Under the pieces are notes generated by a model. That model was not told the origin of the DNA. It did no database searches and saw only the letters and a list, made by a program, of their open reading frames with translations. Position numbers and translations under genes: made by a program. DNA of 59,450 nt from Fen-7 sp041494285 (GTDB lineage: Archaea > Halobacteriota > Methanosarcinia > Methanotrichales > Methanotrichaceae), in contig JBGQAL010000001.1 of the NCBI GenBank assembly GCA_041494285.1, forward strand, positions 1 through 59,450, written 5' to 3'. Shown piece after piece: positions 50,967 through 59,450 of the stretch (position 1 is its first letter; every line of letters starts with the position of its first letter).

Positions 50967-52334
50967 TCAACCGGCAGTAGCAGGTCCGGCTTTTGCATGC
51001 CAACGGTCAAGCAAGCTGACAACGATCAACAGAACAGCGGAAACAGCCAAGCCCAGTAGTGGATAGCTCTTTCCCAAAAGGATGCCTGTGAGACCACCTC
51101 CAACCAAGGCGGTCAGCGCTCCCAAGGAAGTGAGTCCAAGCTTTTCCTTGTAGAATCCACCGATCACAGGCACAAGCATTCCGCTGGTGAATATGGTGTA
51201 AACTGAGAAGAGCATTGCTATTATTCCAGATCCGGTCAGAGCCAAAGCCAGAGCCGCCATGCCAATGGTCACAGCTCCCATCCTAGAAGTTCTCATGAGT
51301 TCAGGAACTCCGGATGATGGTCTGGCCTTTCGGTAGAGGTCTAGGGCCATGGTGGTTGTGGCTGTCATTAGGGGCGTGGCCGCCGAGGACATGAACGCAG
51401 CCAGAAGGGCAGATCCCACGATACCCCGCTCAAGGGGTGAGAGCATGTTAATCATCAGAACAGGAAGTGCTTGCTCAGCCTGGATACCAGGAAAAAGAAT
51501 CTTGGCTGATATTCCCAAGATAGTGATGGCAAAGGCCAGGGGCACCAGGATTAAAGCGGCCATCACGACAGAGCCCCTGGCAGTCCCAGAGTCTTTTGCC
51601 AAGAAGATGCGGGAATAGATGTCGGGTCCTACTAAGTATGTGGACCCCACGACGAGGATCATGGATAAAATCCCAACTGCGTCCCTTTCTGGAGATACAG
51701 GGAAGCTCTGCACCTTCAGAAACGCAAGACCCGTGGCATCCAACGTCCTGGATAGGAGAAGCACTATGCCCGCGAGGATTATCACGAACTGAACCAGATC
51801 GGTCCGGACAATGGAGTGCTGTCCTCCCTGGACTGTATAGAGGATGAAGACCAGGGCTGATGCTGCCATAAACACCTGCTCGCTGCCGCCGAACAAGGCG
51901 TTGAGAACCTTTCCCGAGGCTATGATCTGGACACAGATCACCCCAATCCAGGAGATGATTATGAGCAGCGAGGCTGCAGTTCTAACCTTTTCACCGTAGA
52001 ATGTTCCTATCAGCTCCGGCAGAGTGTAGCAGCCCTTAGCCCTGATCTTCTGGGCAAAAAAGACGGACAAAACCAGCAGGCCGACTGTTCCAGATAGCAT
52101 CCACCAGGCACCTGTTAGCCCTTCCTTAAAGCCTAGGCCTGCCATGCCTACGGTAGCCGACGCCCCAACGATGGTGGCACAAAGGGTAGACGTGAGCATG
52201 ACGTAACTCACACTTCTGCCGGCCAGGTGAAACTCATCCAGACCCGTGACTCGCTTGGCACTAATTGCTCCTATGACAAGCATGATGATGAAGTAGCTGA
52301 TCATGACCGCTATGGTTTGGTCTGTTGCGCCCAA
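50967..52334 (-). CDS. Sodium:solute symporter family transporter
   Basis: The 455-residue transporter has about 13 membrane helices. DEFHLAGRSVSYVMLTSTLCATIVG at the N terminus and FQIIASGKVL-like, GGQHSIVRTDLVQF and GSALLAAFMSSAATPLMT segments identify the SSS (LeuT-fold) family of Na-coupled uptake carriers. The substrate cannot be assigned; carboxylates, amino acids and acetate are family possibilities. Start TTG at 52334 with GGAAGAGATG upstream. Its 3' half and downstream flank are duplicated at 49709-50394. Confidence 0.9.
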   Translation of the reverse strand: MGATDQTIAVMISYFIIMLVIGAISAKRVTGLDEFHLAGRSVSYVMLTSTLCATIVGASATVGMAGLGFKEGLTGAWWMLSGTVGLLVLSVFFAQKIRAKGCYTLPELIGTFYGEKVRTAASLLIIISWIGVICVQIIASGKVLNALFGGSEQVFMAASALVFILYTVQGGQHSIVRTDLVQFVIILAGIVLLLSRTLDATGLAFLKVQSFPVSPERDAVGILSMILVVGSTYLVGPDIYSRIFLAKDSGTARGSVVMAALILVPLAFAITILGISAKILFPGIQAEQALPVLMINMLSPLERGIVGSALLAAFMSSAATPLMTATTTMALDLYRKARPSSGVPELMRTSRMGAVTIGMAALALALTGSGIIAMLFSVYTIFTSGMLVPVIGGFYKEKLGLTSLGALTALVGGGLTGILLGKSYPLLGLAVSAVLLIVVSLLDRWHAKAGPATAG

Positions 52335-52429
52335 TTACATCTCTTCCGATAGTTATCTTCGAATTGTAAACCATTCTTTCGCGAGAGGGTTTACAATATA
52401 TAAAGGTTGCGAAGAACTATACACAATCT

Positions 52430-52439
52430 TTATATTCAA
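52430..52439 (+). promoter_or_regulatory. TATA box of the small membrane protein gene
   Basis: CTTTATATTC lies about 31 bases upstream of the ATG at 52470. AGGTGA (52458-52463) gives the ribosome binding site. The spacing fits a short-leader archaeal promoter. Confidence 0.4.
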
Positions 52440-52469
52440 TATGTTCGTATAAAGATAAGGTGAACTGGG

Positions 52470-52862
52470 ATGGAGCTTAGGGTGGAGAACTACTTTCTCA
52501 AGGCCTTTGTCGCCTCAGGGCTCCTGGCGCTTGTGATCATGGTTCTGGCGATGGGCCTGATCTACCTGTTTAGGTACGACACACCGCTTCCGACCCCCGT
52601 TATACTAATCCTGGCAGCCATCTCTTTCGTGATGTCTGCTTCCTTCTTCGAACGGTACGAGGTAGGGTCGATAATGTGGTCCTTGCTCGTCTCCCTCATC
52701 GTGACTCTCATCATGACTCTAATCTCTGGCGGGATAGTCTACTTCGGATCGATGAACCGTCTGGGGTGGGAGGAGCTCCTATCTGGCCTGGCTGTGTGCA
52801 TGATCGTTGCCACTACTCTGCTCAACTATCTTAAGCGAAGCCTGGGAGAGATTGAGTACTAG
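52470..52862 (+). CDS. Small four-helix membrane protein
   Basis: The 130-residue protein has four hydrophobic segments at about 10-35 (AFVASGLLALVIMVLAMGL), 42-60, 68-92 (SLLVSLIVTLIMTLISGG) and 100-118, with a charged tail LKRSLGEIEY. No known family motif is seen. It is 61 bases upstream of moaA and likely co-transcribed. Confidence 0.65.
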   Translation: MELRVENYFLKAFVASGLLALVIMVLAMGLIYLFRYDTPLPTPVILILAAISFVMSASFFERYEVGSIMWSLLVSLIVTLIMTLISGGIVYFGSMNRLGWEELLSGLAVCMIVATTLLNYLKRSLGEIEY

Positions 52863-52923
52863 TTCAAGCAAGCCATAAGCCCCAACCAAGGCTAAAATAG
52901 TAGAAGCCAGATGGATTGGTTAG

Positions 52924-53814
52924 ATGATCCTGGTTGATCCCTTTGGCAGGAAGGCTACAGGTCTGCGGATGGCCCTCACATCCAGGTGCAACCTGAAGTG
53001 TGTTTATTGCCACCACGAAGGGGATGTTGCGCACAAGGACGAGATCTCCTGTGAGATGGCGGCAAACCTGGCTAGGGCAGCCGCCGATCTCGGAATGCAC
53101 TCCGTCAAATTCACAGGAGGTGAGCCTCTGATGCGTAGCGACCTGGAAGACATCTTGTCCCAGATGCCTGATTGCCTAGACCTCTCACTGACAACAAACG
53201 GGATCTTTCTTGCTGATCGAGCCGGATCCTTGGCTGAGGCCGGCCTGAACAGGGTTAACATAAGCCTGGATTCGCTGAACCCAAAAAACTACAGATCGAT
53301 CACCGGAGGCAGAGAGGGCGACATGGAAAAGGTCATCGATGGAATTGAGGCTGCAAAGAATGCAGGTCTCTTGCCCATAAAGCTGAACGTGGTTGTGCTT
53401 CGTGAAAACGAAAACGAGATTCCGGAGCTGATCGACTTTTCCCGTGACAGAGGCCTGATTCTGCAGTTGATCGAGCTGATGGACCTTAACGGCCTGGGGA
53501 TATCCGGCAACATCGAGCGTGTCGAGCGCCGGCTTCAGGTTTGTGCGGACAGGGTTGTGACCAGAGAGATGCATCGCAGGAAGAAGTACTTCCTGGATGG
53601 AGCCGAGGTTGAGGTTGTGCGGCCCATGGACAACACAGAGTTCTGTGCCAACTGCACGAGGATTCGTGTCACTTCGGACGGGAAGCTGAAGCCCTGCCTC
53701 TTGCGGAACGATAATCTTGTAGATATTGAAACCTGCGACTGCGAGAAAATAAAGGATCTGCTCAAGGTAGCGAATGAGCGCAGGGAGCCCTATTTTGGAA
53801 GAGTGGTTTTGTAA
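52924..53814 (+). CDS. moaA: GTP 3',8-cyclase (molybdenum/tungsten cofactor step 1)
   Basis: The 296-residue radical SAM enzyme rearranges GTP to the pterin precursor. The N-terminal cluster motif is CNLKCVYC (about residues 20-27), with KFTGGEPLMRSDL for SAM. The C-terminal GTP-side cluster is CANCTRIRVTSDGKLKPC. Methanogens need the tungsto/molybdopterin for formylmethanofuran dehydrogenase. The protein ends REPYFGRVVL and lacks the C-terminal Gly-Gly seen in bacterial MoaA, as in some archaeal forms. Confidence 0.93.
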   Translation: MILVDPFGRKATGLRMALTSRCNLKCVYCHHEGDVAHKDEISCEMAANLARAAADLGMHSVKFTGGEPLMRSDLEDILSQMPDCLDLSLTTNGIFLADRAGSLAEAGLNRVNISLDSLNPKNYRSITGGREGDMEKVIDGIEAAKNAGLLPIKLNVVVLRENENEIPELIDFSRDRGLILQLIELMDLNGLGISGNIERVERRLQVCADRVVTREMHRRKKYFLDGAEVEVVRPMDNTEFCANCTRIRVTSDGKLKPCLLRNDNLVDIETCDCEKIKDLLKVANERREPYFGRVVL

Positions 53815-53859
53815 AATGAATCCTTTTTAATGGGATCTATTCTTTGCCTCCATTAGTAT

Positions 53860-54113
53860 TCACCCCCTCATAAAAACTGGAGGACAATTCATTTTGAAGA
53901 CACGATCAGCTACGATACTGCCACGCAGGCTACGGTTTGACCCAAGCCCTTTGCTAATGATAATTGCCATCCTTTTGCCCACAGTGTATGGCGGAGTCAC
54001 AATCTAGCAATTAAACTTCGTTGAATTTCTTAGGTAATGTACTGCCGATGTTAACCGCCAAAGTAGATTTGCCCGACTCCTCTTTCGCATTTTTGAGGAA
54101 CGACCTTGAGTTC
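53860..54113 (-). pseudogene. Decayed MinD/ParA-like P-loop ATPase remnant
   Basis: On the minus strand a P-loop N terminus can be read across a one-base insertion: KVVPQKCERGVG then, dropping one G at 54072-54074, KSTLAVNIGSTLPKKFNEV, then an in-frame TAA (54011-54013) and LLDCD. This is the GKST Walker A plus LLDCD Walker A-prime region of MinD-type ATPases. After that only a 48-codon frame remains, ending KMNCPPVFMRG at 53860. The rest of the gene is gone. The relation of the 3' piece to the 5' piece is uncertain. Confidence 0.5.
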
Positions 54114-54702
54114 TTCCGTCTGGTTGCCCTGTCTTAATTGTTCGCTAAATGATTAGTCCTTACATTTAAGGAAAAACTTCCGATATGCAATTACAGCCCC
54201 CGGAACGCGGCAATATCCGCCGCGCTCCTGGAACTGCTCCTCCCTCCTGTGATGTAGTTGTCGATATGCTATAATTATTATCACGAGCTATTTCTGCATC
54301 ATGTATCGAGAGCGATTGAATCTCCGTGCTCGTTCACCCATGCTACGACATACCACGATATAAACTTTGCTTCTTTGCCTCGGTTCAAATGGGTGATCCT
54401 CTATTTGATCCGAGCACTAGCTTCATGTATTGCATAAACCCAAACTCAAATCGAATAAGCTCGAAAGGCGATACCTTCGATTAGGGGCAACAAGGTTGAT
54501 GGAGATGGCGTGGGACCTAAACATTGTGTTCTGGCATCCAGGGCCGGGCTAAGAAAAAATATTGTCTCAATAGATTCAAGAGACATTTCCTGATGTTGTC
54601 CAGATGCAGGTAATCCAAGCGAAGCCTGATTCAACCCGTAACCCAGGTATGGACCGATTAGGCCAGATCTATCTGGCTCATGGGGTGTACTCAAGTATTA
54701 AC
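54114..54702. other. Intergenic debris
   Basis: About 590 bases without an intact gene. CGCGGC-AATATCC-GCCGCG (about 54207-54225) is a small GC hairpin. Short frames on both strands have no recognisable motif. Given decayed genes on both sides, this is probably further relic sequence. Confidence 0.35.
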
Positions 54703-55100
54703 CTATGTCTTGACGATGTACTTGATCAGATTGGCTCCGAGTTTTGCCTTCTTCTGGATTTGGTTTGCTACACTTCCGCGGATGCATCGCTAGCTGCAAG
54801 AGTGCGAATCTTCTCAATGGTAGCATCGTCAACGGAGTAGTACTCGTCTAGGTCTTTTCTGTGTCCCCACACGTCGCTTCCAGCAGCTCAATGCCCTGCA
54901 TCTGCAGGAATACCTGGATGATAGCATTGGACAATTGTCTTCTGATAGGAGTGGGGCACCTGGATCGTCCTGAGCCGTGGGCATGGCTGCATCAGATCGA
55001 GGAAATCGACATTCGATGCTCTGAAGGTCAGATGGACCATCTTTTCGTTGGGATTGAGATTGGGGATCTCAGATTTTCCGCTAACTCCTCTAAATCTCAT
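54703..55100 (-). pseudogene. Decayed DUF1699-family gene with three frameshifts
   Basis: Reading from ATG at 55098-55100 the minus strand gives MRFRGVSGKSEIPNLNPNEK, then MVHLTFRASNVDFLDL and QVPHSYQKTI. One extra G then shifts to SNAIIQVFLQMQGIELLE. A missing base shifts to GDVWGHRKDLDEYYSVDD. A third shift after ASAEV restores ANQIQKKAKLGANLIKYIVK and a TAG at 54703-54705. The joined product matches the small DUF1699 family of Methanosarcinales in order and length (about 132 codons). It is clearly inactivated. Confidence 0.75.
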
Positions 55101-55238
55101 ATTGCTTCGTCCAACTTTGGATCTAATATATTTATAGACACTTTGTTGCACATTTTCGTGTAAATTGATTGCCGTTAGGGGAATAAAGACCGTTAGATAC
55201 AGTTCAATCAATTATTGTCGGCCGAGGTATAGTCAGTT

Positions 55239-55475
55239 CTAGGAGAGGAGCGGAGACACACCCCTCAGATTTGATAATAATTCGTCTCCTTTTGGTGTTA
55301 TTCTGAAGAAGTTCTCCTCTTTCATGATCAATTCACGGTCCATAAGCCAGTTTAGGTGGACACTTGCAGTCTTGGAATTGAGATTGGCCCGGCAGATTAT
55401 TCGGTTCTTTGTAACAGCATCTTGCTTGCATATGAGCAGCACATTCCTTGCGATTTCTGCTTTTCCTCGTCTCAT
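55239..55475 (-). CDS. Small winged-helix regulator (HTH_45-like)
   Basis: The protein has 78 residues from ATG at 55475, preceded by AAGGAGAT; the open frame reaches 55556 without support. The core NVLLICKQDAVTKNRIICR, ANLNSKTASVHLNWLMDREL and FFRITPKGDELL is one winged helix. It is paralogous to the gene at 15852-16097, sharing the ANLN-K-T pattern. DNA target unknown. Confidence 0.75.
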   Translation of the reverse strand: MRRGKAEIARNVLLICKQDAVTKNRIICRANLNSKTASVHLNWLMDRELIMKEENFFRITPKGDELLSNLRGVSPLLS

Positions 55476-55856
55476 AAAGTATCTCCTTAGATCTTGAAAC
55501 AAATGATGAAGATGTACTGGCCCGAATTTCGGAGACTGGCTCCGAGTGCTTGACATTCTGAAACTAACCTGTTCAGGTTAGGATGCTATTAAGTATTTCA
55601 CCATCTGTCCCATCGTCATTATCTGTAGATATCTCCCAAGATCATATATAGTCAGAAGAAAAAAGAATTCTGAATGTTAACTAGAATTGATAAGCAGAAC
55701 CTGAACTATGTACCTAAGATACGGATCGGCCTTTCATAGCGTCTCGCAACTTAGAAGCTATTTCCGGTATCAAGTCCAATTTAAAGAGAGCTTGCGGGGT
55801 GCTGGATCCGCACGAGTTTACTATTAAGCTTGAATTTTGCTGATCGCATCTTTGAG
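55476..55856. other. Intergenic region before the histidine kinase stop
   Basis: About 380 bases, moderately AT-rich. Promoter-like sequence for the small HTH gene is plausible near 55510-55560. No gene, RNA or repeat is recognised. Confidence 0.35.
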
Positions 55857-58800
55857 CTAACCATAAGATTCCAGGACTGCCTGTAACTCTTCCAGCTTCA
55901 CTGGCTTGCTAATGTAATCATCCATACCTGCATCAAGACACTTTTCTCTATCGCCTTTGAGTGCATAGGCAGTGATAGCGATAATCTTCGGTTGTTCTGC
56001 AGACGCCCAGCGCTTTCGAATTGCCCTGGCGGTTTCAAGGCCATCCATTTCTGGCATCTGAACGTCCATGAGAATTAGGTCGTAGGGCTGGAGTTCCAAG
56101 GAGCGTAAGACCTCTGTCCCGTTAGCCGCCACATCAGCGTGATAGCCTAGCTTATTTAGCATTTTCAACATTACCATTTGATTAACAGGGTTGTCTTCGG
56201 CTAACAGTATCCGAAGAACATGGTTTCGATCCTCTCCACTGTCGATCTCTTGCTGCACCCCCACTTTTATACTACTTGCGGGAGTGATAAATGTAGCATC
56301 GGCCAATATTGTGAAGTTAAAGGTTGAACCCTTGTCCAACCGGCTCTCAGCCCAGATCCTTCCCCCCATCATTTCCACAAGCTTCTTGGTTATGGCGAGA
56401 CCAAGTCCGGTGCCGCCATACTTGCGGGTAGTCGACGAATCTAGTTGGGTGAATGATTGAAATAAACGGCTCATCTTATCTTCAGGAATTCCAATTCCGG
56501 TATCTCTTACTGCAAAGTACATTTCATGACATTGGTTTTCAAGCTTCTTGCTAGAGATTGAGACTGATATCTCCCCTTTGTCCGTGAATTTAACGGCGTT
56601 GCTGAGTAGATTGGCCAAGATTTGTTGTAGCCTGATAGGATCGCCCATGATCACCTGAGGAGTGCCTTCATCGATTGTATATGACAGGGTTAGGCTTTTT
56701 TCAGATGCTCTTCCTCCTACGAGATTCAGGGCGGTCTCTATGCTGCTTTTCAGTTCAAATGGCCGGAACTCCAGCTCCATCTTACCACTTTCGATTTTCG
56801 AAAAGTCCAGAATTTCATTTATGACCGATAACAACGAGTCCCCACTGCTTCTGATGGTCTCTACATAATCATTTTGTTCTCGAGTTAGATCTGTACCTTG
56901 GAGAAGATCCGTGAGACCTATGACTGCGTTCATCGGAGTCCGTATCTCATGGCTCATGCTTGCCAGGAACTCGGATTTGGCTTTATCTGCAGATTCTGCC
57001 GCCTCTTTGGCCTTTATCAGTTCATCCTCTGCCTGTTTCCGAGCTAAAGCCCCGCCTATAGAGGCAGCAGTGGCCTGAAGAATAGACACTTCGGCACCAG
57101 TCCAAATGCGCTCGGAATGGCAATCATCGAAACCGATAAATCCCCAGAATTGGCCTTCTATCATAATAGGAATAGCCAGGATTGATTTGATTTTCTGAGA
57201 CTGCAATATCGCCCTCTCAGACTCAGGAAACTCTCGAATCAGCCCTTTTATTGGATGGCCAGCAAAAAGCATCTCATGCCATCGCGACATCTTCACATGA
57301 CATAGATATTTATATAAATTAGAATTATTTATCGGGGGTGCGGTAGAATCTCGAGCCCATTTGAATCTCCTGCCCTCAAGATGTTTACCTATTTCTGATT
57401 CGTTAATCTCGGAGATGTAAACTCGGTCAACTCCTGTAGCGGCTCCGAGAAGCTCCAAAGTTTCATTTATTGCAAAATTTAGATTCGTCTCAGTCAGAAG
57501 AGTGTTTGTGGCAACTGCAACTCCTCCGAGCAGGATGTCCTTCTTTTGAAGCGCTTCCTCTGCTTTTATGCGATCAGTTATATCCATGCTTACTCCAACC
57601 AAGCCCATCATCTCAGAGTTGATGTTATTTACAGTGCTAAATGTATAGAATGCCTGAAAAGTAGACCCATCTTTGCGCTTGACTGGAAATTCATCATTAT
57701 AATGTCCGGTTTTTTTTATCTTAGCCATTACATCTTGCATGATATCAGTCTTATTCTCTGGGACTACTGTCTCAGAGATATTTTTCCCGATCACTTCTTC
57801 AGCAGTCCATTGATAAAGTACTTCAGCGAACTTGTTCCAATATGTTATATTTCCACACAGATCCGTCATAATAACCGCGCTATAAACCTGATTAAGTAAA
57901 GATGCTTGAAAGAGTATTTTCTCTTCATCCAGTTTTCGTTCTGTGATTTCAGTGAGGAAATTCAAAGTAGCAGGTTTTCCTTCCCAATTAATCAGGACTG
58001 CAGAAATCTCCAGCCATTTGACTGCTTTATCTCTATCGATGAATCTAAAAGCATATGATTGGGGGTTAATATCGCCACATAGCCTTCTAAGATGATTATT
58101 AACTACCATCTCTTTATCCTTTGGATGAATGAATTCCTCAAACGGCCTGGACTTTAACTCCCTCTCCGAATAGCCTGTAACTTTCACGAATTTGGGGTTG
58201 ACGAATTTTATTCTGCCATCCTGAGCAACTAGAATTGATTCGTTGACATTCTCAAACAGCAAACGATATTTCTCCTCAGATGCCCTTAGAGCATCCTCTA
58301 CCTGTTTTCGCTCAGTAATATCTTCAACTGTCCCATCATAGTGAATGCCATTCTCATCTTGCACTATCATAGTGTTCATGGAGACCCAAAACTTGGTGCC
58401 ATCTTTTGTCTTCACTTCAATTTCGAATCCTTCCAGGGAACCTTGCTCAAGAAGAGTCTTAATAGCTCTGTCTCTGTCTTGGGGATTAACATAAAGCTGA
58501 TGGCCTATGTCCGTGACTGAAGCAATCAACACTTCAGAGGAATCGTATCCGAAAAGCCGTGCAAAAGCCGGGTTGACGCTTAAGTACCTACCACCCGGTA
58601 CGCTCTGATATATGCCCATTATGGAATTTTCAAAGATGTTTTGGTACTTCTCTTTGTTTCTTCTTAGATCCTCTTCCATCTGCTTACGTTCGGTTATCTC
58701 GCGTATCGATTCTATCGATCCGATTATATCCCCTGAAGAGTCATAAAGAGGAGCAGCTTTGCCCATAATGTAAGAGCCATCCTTCCTGAAAAAGGAAATC

Positions 58801-59150
58801 TGCGCCTCGCCACTGATGCTAGTGCCATCACGTTGCAGATTCCTATATTCTGCTTCAATTTTTGCATCCTGTTTCAAGACCAGGTCAACCAGAATAGGTC
58901 GCCTGCAATTGTAGAAAGGTAGTGCATACTCATAGTTCCCTTTTCCTAAAATATCTATGGCTTTCGTACCAGTTAGATTCTCCATGGCCTTATTCCAGGC
59001 TACCACCTTGCCTTTGATATCAATGGCTAAAGTGGCGTCTGTGATAAAATCTATGATTCTCGTCAGTTGGATGAAGTCCATTGCGGCTATTGCTGTAGAG
59101 GGATTGGAGATACTCTCCTTCTCTTGATCATCTTTGTTATCTCTCGACAT
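55857..59150 (-). CDS. Hybrid sensor histidine kinase: four PAS, GAF, HisKA, HATPase, receiver
   Basis: The protein has about 1097 residues without membrane helices, so it is a cytoplasmic sensor. In order: PAS (about 30-150), PAS (about 170-285, YQNIFENSIMGIYQS), PAS (about 295-410, YRLLFENVNESILVA), PAS (about 420-535, ITYWNKFAEVLYQW), GAF (about 550-715, VDRVYISEINESE), HisKA with the phospho-acceptor in ASMSHEIRTPMNAV (about 740), HATPase (NLLSNAVKF, DTGIGIPED, GGTGLGLAITKKL) and a C-terminal receiver with Asp in ILMDVQMPEMDGLE and Lys in YISKPVK. The frame opens with TTG at 59180; ATG at 59150 behind GGGTGGT is preferred. Ligand and output partner unknown. Confidence 0.93.
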   Translation of the reverse strand: MSRDNKDDQEKESISNPSTAIAAMDFIQLTRIIDFITDATLAIDIKGKVVAWNKAMENLTGTKAIDILGKGNYEYALPFYNCRRPILVDLVLKQDAKIEAEYRNLQRDGTSISGEAQISFFRKDGSYIMGKAAPLYDSSGDIIGSIESIREITERKQMEEDLRRNKEKYQNIFENSIMGIYQSVPGGRYLSVNPAFARLFGYDSSEVLIASVTDIGHQLYVNPQDRDRAIKTLLEQGSLEGFEIEVKTKDGTKFWVSMNTMIVQDENGIHYDGTVEDITERKQVEDALRASEEKYRLLFENVNESILVAQDGRIKFVNPKFVKVTGYSERELKSRPFEEFIHPKDKEMVVNNHLRRLCGDINPQSYAFRFIDRDKAVKWLEISAVLINWEGKPATLNFLTEITERKLDEEKILFQASLLNQVYSAVIMTDLCGNITYWNKFAEVLYQWTAEEVIGKNISETVVPENKTDIMQDVMAKIKKTGHYNDEFPVKRKDGSTFQAFYTFSTVNNINSEMMGLVGVSMDITDRIKAEEALQKKDILLGGVAVATNTLLTETNLNFAINETLELLGAATGVDRVYISEINESEIGKHLEGRRFKWARDSTAPPINNSNLYKYLCHVKMSRWHEMLFAGHPIKGLIREFPESERAILQSQKIKSILAIPIMIEGQFWGFIGFDDCHSERIWTGAEVSILQATAASIGGALARKQAEDELIKAKEAAESADKAKSEFLASMSHEIRTPMNAVIGLTDLLQGTDLTREQNDYVETIRSSGDSLLSVINEILDFSKIESGKMELEFRPFELKSSIETALNLVGGRASEKSLTLSYTIDEGTPQVIMGDPIRLQQILANLLSNAVKFTDKGEISVSISSKKLENQCHEMYFAVRDTGIGIPEDKMSRLFQSFTQLDSSTTRKYGGTGLGLAITKKLVEMMGGRIWAESRLDKGSTFNFTILADATFITPASSIKVGVQQEIDSGEDRNHVLRILLAEDNPVNQMVMLKMLNKLGYHADVAANGTEVLRSLELQPYDLILMDVQMPEMDGLETARAIRKRWASAEQPKIIAITAYALKGDREKCLDAGMDDYISKPVKLEELQAVLESYG

Positions 59151-59316
59151 GGACCACCCGAAACAATGGCTGAAACTCAAACTTACACTGCATGAACTTT
59201 CAAATACTTATCTCTTGATTGCCGAGAAGTCGCTCATGGGCAGTAAGGTGATCCAGTCGTAGGAGTCGACCTCTGCTAAAATTAGTCTAGGACTCTTAGG
59301 GATCATTTCGGTACTA

Positions 59317-59450
59317 GTGCTCTATAACACAAGTTTTAAATCTCATAATATGTTATAAAATAAAATTGTGTCACGAAAAACAATATTCTGTGTGAAATTG
59401 AAAGAGGAAGACCGAGACGAGCTGAACCGGTACCTGCGTCGTGGGAAATC
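59317..59450 (+). mobile_element. 5' end of an IS630-type insertion sequence
   Basis: TA (59315-59316) is followed by GTGCTCTATAACACA, whose first six bases and following ACA match, inverted, the end of the element at 124-135. A transposase start follows at 59368. The element continues beyond the window. The two fragments at the window edges are probably copies of one family. Confidence 0.6.
59368..59450 (+). CDS. IS630-type transposase, N-terminal fragment (partial, runs off the right edge)
   Basis: GTG at 59368 opens a frame of 27 codons to the window end: SRKTIFCVKLKEEDRDELNR then YLRRGK. The pattern V/L-x-L-x-E-E-x-R-x-x-L-x-x-x-x-R-R-G-K is the start of the N-terminal HTH region of IS630 transposases. 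A stop lies just upstream in frame (59356-59358), so the start is well bounded. It is probably the same gene family as the C-terminal fragment at 3-122. Confidence 0.55.
   Translation, partial: MSRKTIFCVKLKEEDRDELNRYLRRGK

Overview
The window reads as a chromosomal segment of a methanogenic euryarchaeon of the order Methanosarcinales, most likely a Methanothrix (Methanosaeta)-like acetoclast. The taxonomic pointers are a Methanosarcinales chromosomal protein MC1, a Methanosarcina-type duplicated S-layer domain protein, the coenzyme F430 genes cfbB and cfbC, a methanopterin-pathway aldolase (mptD), archaeal P0/P1 stalk proteins, PurP, archaeosortase A, a FilR1-type regulator and a decayed DUF1699 gene. 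The genus is an inference. No rRNA, tRNA or CRISPR array was recognised.

Layout. Both ends carry pieces of what looks like one IS630-type insertion sequence family: the 3' end of a transposase with its terminal repeat at 1-135, and the 5' end of another copy from 59317. 0.66-8.4 kb (minus strand) holds a trans-sulfuration enzyme, a PAPS-reductase-like/ferredoxin fusion, wecB, endA, a divergent GAPDH-like gene and an APS kinase. 8.6-12.9 kb holds MC1 and the spt5-L11-L1-P0-P1 operon, divergent from an HTH gene. 12.9-20.6 kb carries a UbiA-type prenyltransferase, regulators, a secreted protein, the ahcY-kinase-tRNA methyltransferase operon and an MBL-fold hydrolase. 20.9-22.9 kb is an AT-rich island with a lone OLD-type ATPase/TOPRIM nuclease. 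23.3-25.9 kb carries cfbB and cfbC. 26.0-39.7 kb has the S-layer protein, glucan phosphorylase, the purP-SIS-phosphoesterase operon divergent from a hisB-like gene, gpmI, pcm and small or membrane proteins.

40.0-45.9 kb is a surface-protein and lipid module: a large subtilase, and on the other strand artA-pssD-pssA-mptD. 46.3-49.3 kb encodes two exported proteins with peptidoglycan-hydrolase-like domains, odd in an archaeon without murein. 49.7-52.3 kb is a sodium:solute symporter whose 3' half is duplicated as a broken copy, with a HicB/HicA-like toxin-antitoxin pair between the two. moaA follows. 53.8-55.1 kb is a gene graveyard (decayed P-loop ATPase and decayed DUF1699). A large hybrid histidine kinase closes the window.

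The most unusual observations are: a ribosomal stalk protein P0 whose conserved C-terminal tail is still encoded but lies behind two in-frame stop codons; a GAPDH-like gene whose best start is ACG behind an ideal ribosome binding site; a HisB homologue lacking several metal-binding histidines; the paired murein-hydrolase-like exoproteins; the HicBA pair between transporter duplicates; and a long intergenic stem-loop at 39856-39896. Several gene starts were moved from the longest open frame to internal starts because of Shine-Dalgarno or TATA positions.
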